From NCBI RefSeq assembly GCF_900104025.1, contig NZ_FNIQ01000002.1, positions 620,001 through 684,000 of the forward strand: DNA of 64,000 nucleotides, read 5' to 3'. The translations under genes and the position numbers were made by a program. This document shows, piece after piece, positions 1-7,528 of the stretch (position 1 is the first letter of the stretch; every line of letters starts with the position of its first letter). The stretch is from Geodermatophilus sp. DSM 45219 (GTDB lineage Bacteria > Actinomycetota > Actinomycetes > Mycobacteriales > Geodermatophilaceae). Under the pieces are notes generated by a model, which worked only from the letters and a program-made list of their open reading frames with translations, was not told where the DNA came from and did no database searches.

Positions 1-486
1 CGCCCCGGCCTCCCCCTGCAGCAGGGCGGGATCGGCGGCGGCGAGCTCCCCGGCCCCCGCAGCGGTGAGCCGCTCGACCCGGTCGCGGGCTGCGGCCACC
101 TCCGGGTGCAGGGGCGCGGCCGCCGGGAGGGCCAGCGCCTCGGTGAGGTACCAGAGCAGCTCGTGCAGCAGCCGCTGCACCCCGAAGGCCGCGAACACCG
201 CCGGGTCGGCGTGCCAGTCCCGCCCGCCGCCGCCGAAGGTCACCTGCACCGTCTGCTGACCGGCACCGAAGCAGTCGAAGACGGTGCACCCGGGGAAGCC
301 GCGCTCGCGGAGGTCGGCGTGGATCCCGCACCGGGAGTCCGGCTGCAGGTGCGGGCAGGCCTGCCCGGCCGGCTTGTCGATCGCGAAGTCGGCCGAGGCG
401 GCGAAGGCCGGCGCCACGCAGCACAGCCCGGCGCAGCGGGCGCAGTCCGCGCGCAGCCGCGCCCGGGCGTCGACGGTGTCGGGCAC
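1..486 (-). CDS. Pentapeptide-repeat family protein, N-terminal part (cut by window edge)
   Basis: The frame is open from the GTG at 486 to the window edge, so at least 162 residues are visible and the C-terminus is missing. The N-terminus has closely spaced cysteines (C15, C18, C22, C23), then a stretch with DFAIDKPAGQACPHL and a GCTVFDCFGAGQ motif. I recognise this Cys-rich module from the front of actinobacterial pentapeptide-repeat proteins; the repeats themselves would lie beyond the edge. The cysteines could bind metal or an Fe-S cluster, but this is not shown. It is followed upstream by the DUF4177 gene in the same direction. Confidence 0.7.
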   Translation of the reverse strand, partial: MPDTVDARARLRADCARCAGLCCVAPAFAASADFAIDKPAGQACPHLQPDSRCGIHADLRERGFPGCTVFDCFGAGQQTVQVTFGGGGRDWHADPAVFAAFGVQRLLHELLWYLTEALALPAAAPLHPEVAAARDRVERLTAAGAGELAAADPALLQGEAGA

Positions 487-507
487 GGGCGGCCTCCGGC
501 GAACGGG

Positions 508-717
508 TCAGGCGGTGGGGCGCTCCAGCGTCACCAGCACGCCCTCGACGCCACCCGGGCCGATCCGGCCCTTGACCTCGACCGACGTGATGGCCTTGAG
601 CTGCCACCCCTCGCGGGCGTGCTGGTTGAGCACCTTCTCCAGCTTGTCACCCGACATCTTCCCGCCGATGAGCCCCTCGCGGAGCTCGACCACCCGGTAC
701 TCGTAGCGCTGCGCCAC
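508..717 (-). CDS. DUF4177 family small protein
   Basis: A 69-residue protein beginning VAQRYEYRVVELREG. It has the family pattern of an initial beta strand (YEYRVVEL), a helix (KLEKVLNQHAREGWQL) and two further strands (KAITSVEVKG, GVLVTLERP). The NxxAxEGWxL-like centre is the usual DUF4177 mark. The function of the family is unknown. The GTG at 717 is chosen because it starts exactly before the conserved strand. It lies 21 bases upstream of the pentapeptide-type gene in the same direction, so the two may be cotranscribed. Confidence 0.75.
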   Translation of the reverse strand: MAQRYEYRVVELREGLIGGKMSGDKLEKVLNQHAREGWQLKAITSVEVKGRIGPGGVEGVLVTLERPTA

Positions 718-765
718 GGGGTCCTCCTCGCCTCGGTGTGCCGGTGCTGCCGCGATGATGCCCCG

Positions 766-1149
766 GTGGACGTGCTCAGCAGCCGGGTCCTGCTCCGGCC
801 GGTCGACCCGGCGCGGTCGCAGGCCTTCTACCGCGACGTCCTCGGGCTGGCGGTGTACCGGGAGTTCGGGTCGCCCGAGCACCCCGGGCTCGTGTTCTTC
901 CTCGGCAACGGGCTGCTGGAGGTCTCCGGCCCCGGCGGGGAACCGCCACGCGGGGTGGCGCTGTGGGTGCAGGTGCGCGACGTCGCCGCCGAGTGCGAGC
1001 GGCTGCGCGCGGCCGGGACGGCGGTGCTGCGCGGGCCCCGCACCGAGCCGTGGGGGCTGGTGGAGGCGTGGGTCGCCGACCCCGAGGGCGTGCGGATCGT
1101 GCTGGTCGAGGTGCCGGCCGAGCACCCGCTGCGCCGCGATCCGCGCTAG
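766..1149 (+). CDS. VOC (glyoxalase/bleomycin resistance) family protein
   Basis: A 127-residue single-domain VOC protein starting VDVLSSRVLLRPVDPARS. It shows two beta-alpha-beta-beta-beta halves: FYRDVLGLAVYREFG in the first half, and VRDVAAECERLRAAG followed by WVADPEGVRIVLVEVP in the second. The DPEG turn before the last strand is typical. Members are metal-dependent lyases, dioxygenases or drug-binding proteins, and the substrate cannot be read from the sequence. GTG 766 is used because homology begins at once; GTG 772 is an alternative. It is divergent from the DUF4177 gene, and a dispersed repeat copy follows its stop. Confidence 0.75.
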   Translation: MDVLSSRVLLRPVDPARSQAFYRDVLGLAVYREFGSPEHPGLVFFLGNGLLEVSGPGGEPPRGVALWVQVRDVAAECERLRAAGTAVLRGPRTEPWGLVEAWVADPEGVRIVLVEVPAEHPLRRDPR

Positions 1150-1172
1150 AGAGAGGACCCCGACCTCCTCTC

Positions 1173-1230
1173 GAAGGACCCCCGTGCCCCCGCCCCTCGC
1201 AGGCTCGCGGCGGGACCCTGCACGGGGGCC
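1173..1230 (+). repeat. Dispersed intergenic repeat, copy A
   Basis: It starts GAAGGACCCCCGTGCCCC, has the core GCAGGCTCGCGGCGGG and ends CCTGCACGGGGGCC. Its outer ends (CCCCCGTGC and GCACGGGGG) pair, so it can fold into a hairpin. It lies 23 bases after the VOC stop in the same orientation. Similar copies occur near 11863, 22328, 26261, 45293 and 51889, with weaker ones near 17511 and 56736. Confidence 0.7.
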
Positions 1231-1289
1231 GTGAGCTCGCGGCGAGCCTCTGGAGGGGGCCGCACATGCAGGCCGTTCCGGGTGGCGGG

Positions 1290-1679
1290 TCACGGCGCGG
1301 GCGGCGTCGGGTCGTCGTCGGGACCACCGGGACGGCGGACCAGGTCGGCGACCGACTCCTCCAGCCGCGCCCAGGTCGTGCTCCACTCGACCAGCGGGTC
1401 GAGGATCCGCTCGAAGACGGCCAGCTGCTCGTCGAAGGCCTGCAGCTGGGCGGTCATCGCCGCGATCTGCTGCCGCTGGCTGCGCACCGCCCGGTCGATG
1501 GCCCGCAGCTGGGCCGCCGAGAGCGCGCCGGGCGGCGAGGGCAGCCGTGGCATCGAGAAGGGCACCGCCCCGCGCGCGCGATCGGTGAAGGCGCGCAGCT
1601 GACCGACGAAGTCCTCGACCGACCGGCTCACCCGGCTGCCCGACCCGCTCTCACGCCCGCCGGCGTCGCTCTCGCTCAT
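1290..1679 (-). CDS. Hypothetical helical protein
   Basis: A 129-residue protein beginning MSESDAGGRESG. A polar N-terminus (about 20 residues) and a Pro-rich hinge near residue 45-50 precede a long amphipathic helical region (LSAAQLRAIDRAVRSQRQQI to LEESVADLVRR), ending in an acidic Pro-rich tail. No family is recognised with confidence. The layout recalls phasin-like or polyester-granule helper proteins, but there is no PHA gene nearby. It is divergent from the DUF2784 gene. Confidence 0.5.
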   Translation of the reverse strand: MSESDAGGRESGSGSRVSRSVEDFVGQLRAFTDRARGAVPFSMPRLPSPPGALSAAQLRAIDRAVRSQRQQIAAMTAQLQAFDEQLAVFERILDPLVEWSTTWARLEESVADLVRRPGGPDDDPTPPAP

Positions 1680-1747
1680 GGCCCCATCCTCCCGGCCCCC
1701 GGGTGCCTTCCGCGCGCGAGAGGCACCCGGCGTGCCAGGCTGGCGGC

Positions 1748-2197
1748 GTGCTGTGGGCACACCTGGTCGCGGTGGTGCACGCGCTGGCCGTCGTCCTCAT
1801 GGTGACCGGCGCGCTGGTCGCGCTGCGCCGGCCGTGGGTCCTGCTGCTCCACGCGCCGGTGGCCGCGGCGATCCTCGCGGTCAACCTGGTGGGCGCGCCG
1901 TGCCCGCTGACCACCCTGGAGCTGTCGCTGCGCGAGCGGGGCGGCGGCGAGCCGTACGGCGGTGGCTTCCTCGGCCACTACGCCCTGGCGCCTCTCGGGC
2001 TGGACGTCGGCAGCCCCGCCGTCCAGGCCGGCGTCTACGTGGTGGCGGCGACGCCGAACGTGGTCGGCTACGGGCTGCTGGCCGCGCGGGCCGCCCGCGA
2101 CGGGGTCGGCAGGGGCCGAGGACGGCGAGGGAGCGGGGTGCCCCTGGTGGACACCGCGCGGGGGTTGCGACCCGGTGTCGGGGCGCTGAGGCGGTGA
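1748..2197 (+). CDS. DUF2784 family membrane protein
   Basis: A 149-residue protein beginning VLWAHLVAVVHALAVVLMV. It shows three or four hydrophobic segments (about residues 2-24, 28-50 and 95-118) and the family motif GAPCPLTTLELSLRERGG followed by GGGFLGHY. Its function is unknown. The GTG at 1748 is preferred over the far-upstream ATG because the hydrophobic N-terminal helix begins there. It lies 27 bases before the EamA transporter on the same strand, so the two may be cotranscribed. The last 20 or so residues are Arg/Gly-rich and not conserved. Confidence 0.7.
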   Translation: MLWAHLVAVVHALAVVLMVTGALVALRRPWVLLLHAPVAAAILAVNLVGAPCPLTTLELSLRERGGGEPYGGGFLGHYALAPLGLDVGSPAVQAGVYVVAATPNVVGYGLLAARAARDGVGRGRGRRGSGVPLVDTARGLRPGVGALRR

Positions 2198-2224
2198 CCG
2201 ACCCGGCGTCGTCAGACTGAGCCG

Positions 2225-3124
2225 ATGACGGCGACGACCTCGCGGGTCCAGACGCTGGGTGGACCGGCGCTGTTCGTCCTGCTGTGGAGCACCGGTTTCG
2301 TCGGCGCCAAGTACGGGCTGCCCTACGCCGAGCCCTTCACCTTCCTGGCCCTCCGCCTGGGCGTCGCCGCGGCCCTGCTCGGCGTCCTCGCCGTCGCACT
2401 GCGCTCGGCCGGCATGGCCTCCCGCCACCAGTACGGCCACGCCTCGGTCGCCGGGCTGCTGCTGCACGGCGGATACCTGGGCGGCGTCTTCTACGGCATC
2501 TCGCTGGGTGTGCCCGCGGGGGTGGCGGCCGTGGTCGTCAGCCTGCAACCGGTGCTCACCGCCGTCCTCGCCGCGGCGGTGCTCGGTGAGCGGCCCGCGC
2601 CGCGCCAGTGGCTCGGACTGGCGCTCGGTGTCGGGGGCGTCGTGCTGGTCGTCGGCCCGGGCATCGCCGACGCCGGCTCGGCCGGGCCGCTCCCGGTGGC
2701 CGGTCTCGTCGCGTGCCTCGTGGCACTCGCCTCGGGGACGCTCGGCACCGTCTACCAGAAGCGGCACGGCGACTCCATCCCGCTGGTGTGGGGGACGGCG
2801 GTGCAGTACGCCGCGGCCGCGGCCGTGCTGCTGGGGATCGCGCTGGCGACCGAGGACACGTCGATCCGGTGGACCGGTGAGTTCGTCGCCGCGTTCGTCT
2901 GGCTGGTGCTGGTCCTGTCGATCGGCGCCGTCCTGCTGCTGCTCCTGCTGCTGCGCCGGGGCACGGCCGCGGGCGTCTCCAGCCTCTACTACCTCGTGCC
3001 GGTGGCCACCGCCGTCGAGGCGTACCTGCTCTTCGGCGAGCGGGTCGGCGGGCTGTCGCTCGTGGGGATCGCGGTGACCGCTCTCGGTGTCGCGCTGGTG
3101 GTGGCGCCGCCGCGGAGGCGGTGA
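2225..3124 (+). CDS. EamA/DMT family permease
   Basis: A 299-residue protein with about ten hydrophobic helices in two EamA repeats (roughly residues 8-140 and 155-295). Family marks are FVLLWSTGFVGAKYGLPYAE near the N-terminus, QPVLTAVLAAAVLGERP at the end of repeat 1 and YLVPVATAVEAYLLFGER at the end of repeat 2. Drug/metabolite transporters of this type usually export amino acids or small metabolites across the cytoplasmic membrane; the substrate is unknown. It starts with ATG just after the DUF2784 gene. Confidence 0.85.
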   Translation: MTATTSRVQTLGGPALFVLLWSTGFVGAKYGLPYAEPFTFLALRLGVAAALLGVLAVALRSAGMASRHQYGHASVAGLLLHGGYLGGVFYGISLGVPAGVAAVVVSLQPVLTAVLAAAVLGERPAPRQWLGLALGVGGVVLVVGPGIADAGSAGPLPVAGLVACLVALASGTLGTVYQKRHGDSIPLVWGTAVQYAAAAAVLLGIALATEDTSIRWTGEFVAAFVWLVLVLSIGAVLLLLLLLRRGTAAGVSSLYYLVPVATAVEAYLLFGERVGGLSLVGIAVTALGVALVVAPPRRR

Positions 3125-3133
3125 CGCGCCGAC

Positions 3134-3856
3134 TCAGGAGCGGACGAGCGCCCGCAGCGTCTCCGCGTTCCGCACGGCGTGCCCGTGCCCGTCGTTGTTG
3201 AAGTAGGCGTAGACGTCGCGGCCGTCGCGCGCCCACTCGCCGATCCGGTCGGCCCACCAGCGCAGGTCGGCGCCGGGGTAGGAGCCGGCGTAGAGGGAGG
3301 CGCCGTCCGGCCCGTGCAGGCGGACGTAGACGAACGGCGCGGTCGCCCGCAGCACGCACGGCAGTCCTGCCCCGCTCATCACGCAGTACGCCGCGCCGTG
3401 CCGCTCGAGCAGGGCGTACACCGCCTCGTCGTGCCAGCTGGGGTGGCGGAACTCGACCGCGACCCGCACCCAGTCGGGCAGCAGGCCGAGGAAGAAGTCC
3501 AGGCGGGCGTCGTCCCGGGCCTGCGTGGGCGGCAGCTGCACCAGCAGGACGGCGCGCCGGTCACCGAGCTCGTGCCAGCACTCGGTGATCCGGCCGACCC
3601 AGGTCTCCGGCGCGTACAGCCGCTTGGCGTGGGTCAGCCCGCGCGGCGCCTTGACCGAGAGCTGGAACCCCGGGGGCAGCCGGCGGCGCCAGGAGGCGAA
3701 GGTCGCCGTCCGCGGCCAGCGGTAGAAGCTCGCGTTGAGCTCGACGGTGCTGAAGCGCCGCACGTAGTGCGCCAGCCGGTCGCGGGGCGGGGTGCCGGGC
3801 GGGTAGAGCACGCCGTCCCAGTGGTCGTAGCTCCAGCCCGACGTCCCGACGTGCAC
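3134..3856 (-). CDS. DUF72 family protein
   Basis: A 240-residue TIM-barrel-like protein beginning [15 protein letters not shown], the signature opening of DUF72. Further family marks are [49 protein letters not shown] and [15 protein letters not shown]. The reaction is unknown, although the fold suggests a nuclease- or isomerase-like barrel. The GTG at 3856 lies two bases after the TGA of the upstream methyltransferase gene, so the pair is probably translationally coupled. Its 3' end faces the EamA gene nine bases away with no visible hairpin. Confidence 0.85.
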   Translation of the reverse strand: MHVGTSGWSYDHWDGVLYPPGTPPRDRLAHYVRRFSTVELNASFYRWPRTATFASWRRRLPPGFQLSVKAPRGLTHAKRLYAPETWVGRITECWHELGDRRAVLLVQLPPTQARDDARLDFFLGLLPDWVRVAVEFRHPSWHDEAVYALLERHGAAYCVMSGAGLPCVLRATAPFVYVRLHGPDGASLYAGSYPGADLRWWADRIGEWARDGRDVYAYFNNDGHGHAVRNAETLRALVRS

Positions 3857-3858
3857 GC

Positions 3859-4503
3859 TCAGGGCAGCCGCCAGACCGTCGTCCGGCGCAGCCCCGGGCC
3901 CTCGGTCTCGGGGATCTCGTAGACCGCGACGGCCGTCAGCCGCTCGTGCGGGAGGTAGGGCCGCCCGGGGTCGCCGACGTAGACGTCGCAGCCGGCGGCG
4001 CGGGCCCGGTCGAGGAAGGGCAGCACCCGCTCGGTCATCTCCCGGTCGTAGCAGACGTCGCCGGCGAGGACGACGTCGATGCCGACGGGGTCCCGGCCCA
4101 GGACGTCGCCGGTGACGCCCACCCCGCCGATGCCGTTGAGGCCGGCGTTGACGCCCACCGCCGTCCGGCTGAACGGGTCGACGTCGCTGGCCAGCACCGA
4201 CCGGGCACCGGCGAGCCGGGCGGCGAGCGCGACCAGCCCGCTGCCCGAGCCCAGGTCCAGGACGGCGCGCCCGGCCACCGCGTCGGCGTGGTCGAGCACG
4301 TAGCGGGCCAGCGCCTGGCCGCCGGGCCACGCGGCCGCCCAGAACGGCGGGGTCTCCCCCGCGCCGCCGTCCTCGGCCTCCATCGCCTCCCACAGCGCGA
4401 CGACGTCGTCGGCCACGTGCAGCCGGACCTCCGGCACCGAGGAGGGCCGCCGGACCCGGGTGTGCGCGCGCACGAAGGCGGCCGGGACGGAGCGGGCGGT
4501 CAC
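3859..4503 (-). CDS. Class I SAM methyltransferase resembling ETF-beta lysine methyltransferase (METTL20/EtfbKMT)
   Basis: A 214-residue seven-beta-strand methyltransferase. Motif I is [16 protein letters not shown] (about residue 82) and the next acidic strand is LASDVDP. The pattern [19 protein letters not shown], the AGDVCYD motif after strand 4, then [10 protein letters not shown] and a C-terminal TTVW match, in order, the pattern I know from mammalian METTL20 and its bacterial homologues, which methylate lysines on the beta subunit of electron transfer flavoprotein. The product assignment is inference; no etfAB genes are nearby. GTG 4503 is chosen because upstream codons show no homology. 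It is coupled to the DUF72 gene and divergent from the ynfA-like gene. Confidence 0.65.
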   Translation of the reverse strand: MTARSVPAAFVRAHTRVRRPSSVPEVRLHVADDVVALWEAMEAEDGGAGETPPFWAAAWPGGQALARYVLDHADAVAGRAVLDLGSGSGLVALAARLAGARSVLASDVDPFSRTAVGVNAGLNGIGGVGVTGDVLGRDPVGIDVVLAGDVCYDREMTERVLPFLDRARAAGCDVYVGDPGRPYLPHERLTAVAVYEIPETEGPGLRRTTVWRLP

Positions 4504-4539
4504 GTCCGGCAGTCCACCACGCGGCTGAGAGCATCGCGC

Positions 4540-4875
4540 GTGCTCATCGCCCGGTCGATCGTCCTGTTCCTCGCCGCCGCCCTGCTGGAGATCGGCGGCG
4601 CCTGGCTGGTCTGGCAGGGCGTGCGGGAGCACCGCGGCTGGCTGTGGGTCGGTCTGGGCGTCGTGGCGCTCGGCGCCTACGGGTTCGTCGCCACCCTGCA
4701 GCCGGACGCCCACTTCGGCCGGATCCTGGCGGCCTATGGCGGGGTGTTCGTCGCGGGCAGCCTGGCGTGGGGCATGGCGCTGGACGGGTACCGGCCGGAC
4801 CGCTTCGACGTCCTCGGCGCGGTGATCTGCCTCGTCGGCGTGGCCGTGATCATGTACGTCCCGCGGACCGGCTGA
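4540..4875 (+). CDS. YnfA family small membrane protein
   Basis: A 111-residue protein with four transmembrane segments. It begins [20 protein letters not shown] and carries the family motifs [41 protein letters not shown] and [14 protein letters not shown]. YnfA proteins are UPF0060 inner-membrane proteins related in size and topology to small multidrug resistance exporters; their function is not firmly known. GTG 4540 is used because the first helix starts right there. A 23-bp hairpin follows the stop. Confidence 0.85.
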   Translation: MLIARSIVLFLAAALLEIGGAWLVWQGVREHRGWLWVGLGVVALGAYGFVATLQPDAHFGRILAAYGGVFVAGSLAWGMALDGYRPDRFDVLGAVICLVGVAVIMYVPRTG

Positions 4876-4897
4876 ATTTCCCCGACCGGCCAGACGG

Positions 4898-4948
4898 CTG
4901 AACGCCAGAGGCCCAGAACCGGGTCGGTTCTGGGCCTCTGGCGTTCAG
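4898..4948. terminator. Bidirectional hairpin, 23-bp perfect stem
   Basis: The left arm (4898-4920, beginning CTGAACGCCAGAGGCCC) is an exact reverse complement of the right arm (4926-4948), with loop GGGTC. It lies between the stops of the convergent ynfA-like gene (4875, plus) and the transglycosylase-like gene (4968, minus). There is no T tract, as is common in actinomycetes. Confidence 0.9.
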
Positions 4949-4967
4949 CGACCCCACACTGAGGTGC

Positions 4968-5831
4968 TCAGTACCAGCCCTTGGACTGCGAGTGCGACCA
5001 GGCGCCGCACGCGCTGCCGTAGCGGTTCTCGATGTAGATCAGGCCGGCGTCGATCTGGCGGTAGCCGTCCGACGTCTTGGCGATGCCGGTGCTGGCCCAC
5101 GTGGAGTTGAGGAACTGCGGGATGCCGTAGGCGGTGCTGGTGGGGTTCTGCGCGTTGGGATTCCAGCCGCTCTCCTTGCCCCACAGCTTCTCCAGGCAGC
5201 TGAACTGCTCGGCGCTGCCGACCTTGCTCATCGCGTACTCCTTGAACGAGCCCCGCGGCGCCGCGGACGACGAGCTGCTCGGCGCACTGGCGGCGGGTGC
5301 CGAGGCCGCGGACGACGCGGCGGCCTCCTGCTCGGCGGCCTCGGCCGCGGCCGCCTCGGCGGCGGCCTCCTCCGCGGCAGCCTTCTCCGCCGCGGCCTTC
5401 TCGGCGGCCTCGCGGGCGGCGGCCTCGGCCGCGGCCTTCTCCGCGGCCTGCCGGTCCAGCTCGGCCTGCTGGGCGGCGGCCTGGACCTGCGCGGCCTGCG
5501 CCTCGGCGGCCTCGCGCTCGCTGCGGGAGGCGGCGAGGTCCTGCAGCGGGGCCAGGTCGGGGGCGGCCGGGGTGGCGGCCTGCTCGGCGGCCTCGGTGCG
5601 CAGGCCCAGCTGCTCGGCGACGCTCACCGAGGCGGTGACCGTCTCGATCTCGGCCTCGGCGGCGGGCTGGTTGCCGGCGACGGTGCCGACGACGATCGCG
5701 CCGGCGGCGGCGGTGGCCAGCAGGATGGCGGGCCGGCGGCCGCGGGCGGGCAGCCGCAGGCGGCGGCGGGCGGCTCGGTTCGAGGCGGTGTCCGTGTCGG
5801 CCGGGACGGCCGGGAACTGCTTGGTGTCCAT
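4968..5831 (-). CDS. Secreted/anchored transglycosylase-like (aggregation-promoting-factor type) cell-wall protein
   Basis: A 287-residue protein. Residues 1-35 are cytoplasmic and Arg-rich; about 36-55 (ILLATAAAGAIVVGTVAG) is a signal or anchor helix. Residues about 100-185 form an Ala/Glu-rich helical spacer, followed by a Ser/Ala/Pro linker. The C-terminal 85 residues are a small lysozyme-like domain with a likely catalytic Glu in LWGKESGWNPNAQNP, then TAYGIPQFLNSTW, and one Cys at each end that could form a disulfide. This domain is shared with Rpf-like and aggregation-promoting proteins that remodel peptidoglycan. The gene stands alone behind a c-di-AMP riboswitch and a long leader, so it is probably turned off when c-di-AMP is high. 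Confidence 0.8.
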   Translation of the reverse strand: MDTKQFPAVPADTDTASNRAARRRLRLPARGRRPAILLATAAAGAIVVGTVAGNQPAAEAEIETVTASVSVAEQLGLRTEAAEQAATPAAPDLAPLQDLAASRSEREAAEAQAAQVQAAAQQAELDRQAAEKAAAEAAAREAAEKAAAEKAAAEEAAAEAAAAEAAEQEAAASSAASAPAASAPSSSSSAAPRGSFKEYAMSKVGSAEQFSCLEKLWGKESGWNPNAQNPTSTAYGIPQFLNSTWASTGIAKTSDGYRQIDAGLIYIENRYGSACGAWSHSQSKGWY

Positions 5832-6059
5832 GCGGTGGGGGTGCTCCGGGGCGAGAGGGCGCGGGCCGGTCCTCCGGGGGAGGGCAGCCGGATGCGGCGG
5901 TCTACGGGGGGCGCCGGCAGCGGGGAGTGCACGTACGCGGCGCCGGCGGGCGCGGTCAGGCGGCGGTCAGCAGCCCGGGGAGGAGGCGCGGGGTGCGCGC
6001 AGCCGGGGGTGACCAGCGAGCCGCGAGGGCCCGTGGGCGGGGCATGCGGGTGCTCCGTT
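5832..6059 (-). other. Long 5' leader between riboswitch and gene
   Basis: About 230 bases separate the aptamer from the ATG at 5831. The segment contains one short reading frame (5956-6045) and GC-rich stretches that could form the expression platform. I see no clear intrinsic terminator hairpin with a T tract. Control may act through anti-sense pairing or Rho, but this is not readable from sequence alone. Confidence 0.5.
5956..6045 (-). CDS. Possible 29-codon leader peptide downstream of riboswitch
   Basis: The frame begins ATG CCC CGC at 6045 with a GGAG sequence seven bases upstream and runs 29 codons (MPRPRALAARWSP...) to TGA at 5956. The start context (GGAGCACCCGCATG) resembles that of the real gene (GGAGCACCCCCACCGCATG). 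It is Arg/Ala/Pro-rich with no recognisable domain. It could be a translated leader or chance. Confidence 0.25.
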   Translation of the reverse strand: MPRPRALAARWSPPAARTPRLLPGLLTAA

Positions 6060-6190
6060 CTTCCGTGAGCCGCCTACCGGGTTAGCTGACGGGTTCGGGC
6101 GGGAAGCAGCCCTACCGGCCCGCGGATCGAGCTCGCGGGCGGGATTCACCCCAGTACTGCGGTGGGTCCCCGGCTCGCGCCCACTGGCGG
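6060..6190 (-). promoter_or_regulatory. c-di-AMP (ydaO/yuaA) riboswitch
   Basis: Read on the minus strand, the segment carries the conserved blocks of the ydaO class in order: GAGCCGGGGACCCACC, TACTGGGGTGAATCCCGC, GGTAGGGCTGC, CCGAACCCGTCAGCTAAC and CGGTAGGCGGCTC. The P1 helix closes through GAGCCG (6171-6176) with CGGCTC (6067-6072). In actinomycetes this class sits before cell-wall hydrolase and rpf-like genes, and ligand binding lowers expression; the gene here fits that pattern. Boundaries are approximate. Confidence 0.92.
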
Positions 6191-6259
6191 CGGACGCGAC
6201 TCGGCGGCGCCCGGTCAGGCTCCCCGAACGGGGACGAGACGACCGACCGGACGGCTGCC

Positions 6260-6289
6260 ACCGTAGGCGGCGTTACCGGCCCGTGACAA
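6260..6289 (-). promoter_or_regulatory. Likely promoter for the riboswitch-controlled gene
   Basis: On the minus strand there is a -35-like TTGTCA (6284-6289) and a -10-like TACGGT (6260-6265) with an 18-base spacer. The predicted start, near 6252, would give a leader of about 420 bases that includes the riboswitch. Confidence 0.5.
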
Positions 6290-6430
6290 TCCCGGGGACC
6301 ACATCTGACACGTGAGTGACGTCGCACGGCGCCGTCCGCCCCTCCCGGAGGAGGGCGGCCGAGGGAATACCGGGGGCCGCGGTACGTTGCACCGGCCGGT
6401 AGTTGCACTCTCAACCACATGGAGGCGGTC

Positions 6431-7528
6431 ATGCAGTTCGGGGTCTTCTCGGTCAGCGACATCACGACCGATCCCACGACCGGCCGCACGCCGACCGAGG
6501 CCGAGCGGGTCCAGGCGATCGTGACGATCGCGAAGAAGGCCGAGGAGGTCGGCCTGGACGTGTTCGCGCTCGGCGAGCACCACAACCCGCCGTTCTTCTC
6601 CTCCTCGCCGACGACCACGCTGGCCTACATCGCCGCGCAGACCACCCGGCTGCAGCTGTCGACGGCCACGACGCTCATCACCACCAACGACCCGGTGAAG
6701 ATCGCCGAGGACTACGCGATGCTGCAGCACCTGGCCGGCGGCCGGGTGGACCTGATGATGGGCCGCGGCAACACCGGCCCGGTCTATCCGTGGTTCGGCC
6801 AGGACATCCGCAACGGCCTGCCGCTGGCGGTGGAGAACTACGCGCTGCTGCGCCAGCTGTGGGACACCGACGTCGTCGACTGGTCCGGGCAGTTCCGCAC
6901 GCCGCTGCAGGGCTTCACCTCGACCCCGCGCCCGCTGGACGGCGTCGCGCCGTTCGTGTGGCACGGCTCGATCCGGTCCCCGCAGATCGCCGAGCAGGCC
7001 GCCTACTACGGCGACGGCTTCTTCCACAACCACATCTTCTGGCCGGCCGAGCACACCGCCCGGATGGTCGAGTTCTACCGGCGCCGCTACGAGCACCACG
7101 GCCACGGCAGTGCCGACCAGGCGATCGTCGGGCTGGGCGGGCAGGTGTTCGTGCGCCGCAACAGCCAGGACGCCGTCCGTGAGTTCCGCCCGTACTTCGA
7201 CAACGCCCCGGTCTACGGCCACGGCCCCTCGCTGGAGGACTTCTCGCGCGAGACGCCGCTGACCGTCGGCTCCCCGCAGCAGGTGATCGAGCGGACCCTC
7301 GGCTTCCGCGACTACGTCGGGGACTACCAGCGGCAGCTGTTCCTCATCGACCACGCCGGCCTGCCGCTGAAGACCGTGCTCGAGCAGCTGGACGTCCTCG
7401 GCGAGGAGGTCGTGCCGGTGCTGCGCCGCGAGTTCGCCGCCCTCAAGCCCGCGCACGTGCCCGACGCCCCGACCCACGCCTCGCGCGTCGCCGCCCGGCA
7501 GGCCACCAAGGAGGAGGTCCCGGCATGA
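6431..7528 (+). CDS. LLM-class flavin-dependent monooxygenase, CE1758 family
   Basis: A 365-residue bacterial-luciferase-like TIM barrel. It begins MQFGVFSVSDITTDPTTG and shows LDVFALGEHHNPPFFSSSP, TTLITTNDPVKIAEDYAMLQ, GGRVDLMMGRGNTGPVYPWF and FVWHGSIRSPQIAEQAAYYG. This is the CE1758 type, which is always paired with a CE1759-type FMN reductase, as here. It would use reduced FMN and O2 to oxidise an unknown substrate. The ATG at 6431 is chosen over the ATG at 6419 because GGAGG (6421-6425) lies five bases upstream. It overlaps the next gene by ATGA. Confidence 0.88.
   Translation: MQFGVFSVSDITTDPTTGRTPTEAERVQAIVTIAKKAEEVGLDVFALGEHHNPPFFSSSPTTTLAYIAAQTTRLQLSTATTLITTNDPVKIAEDYAMLQHLAGGRVDLMMGRGNTGPVYPWFGQDIRNGLPLAVENYALLRQLWDTDVVDWSGQFRTPLQGFTSTPRPLDGVAPFVWHGSIRSPQIAEQAAYYGDGFFHNHIFWPAEHTARMVEFYRRRYEHHGHGSADQAIVGLGGQVFVRRNSQDAVREFRPYFDNAPVYGHGPSLEDFSRETPLTVGSPQQVIERTLGFRDYVGDYQRQLFLIDHAGLPLKTVLEQLDVLGEEVVPVLRREFAALKPAHVPDAPTHASRVAARQATKEEVPA

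Noticed and set aside
1290..1679. Phasin identity for the helical protein
   Set aside because: Only the general helical look agrees; there is no polyester synthase or depolymerase nearby.
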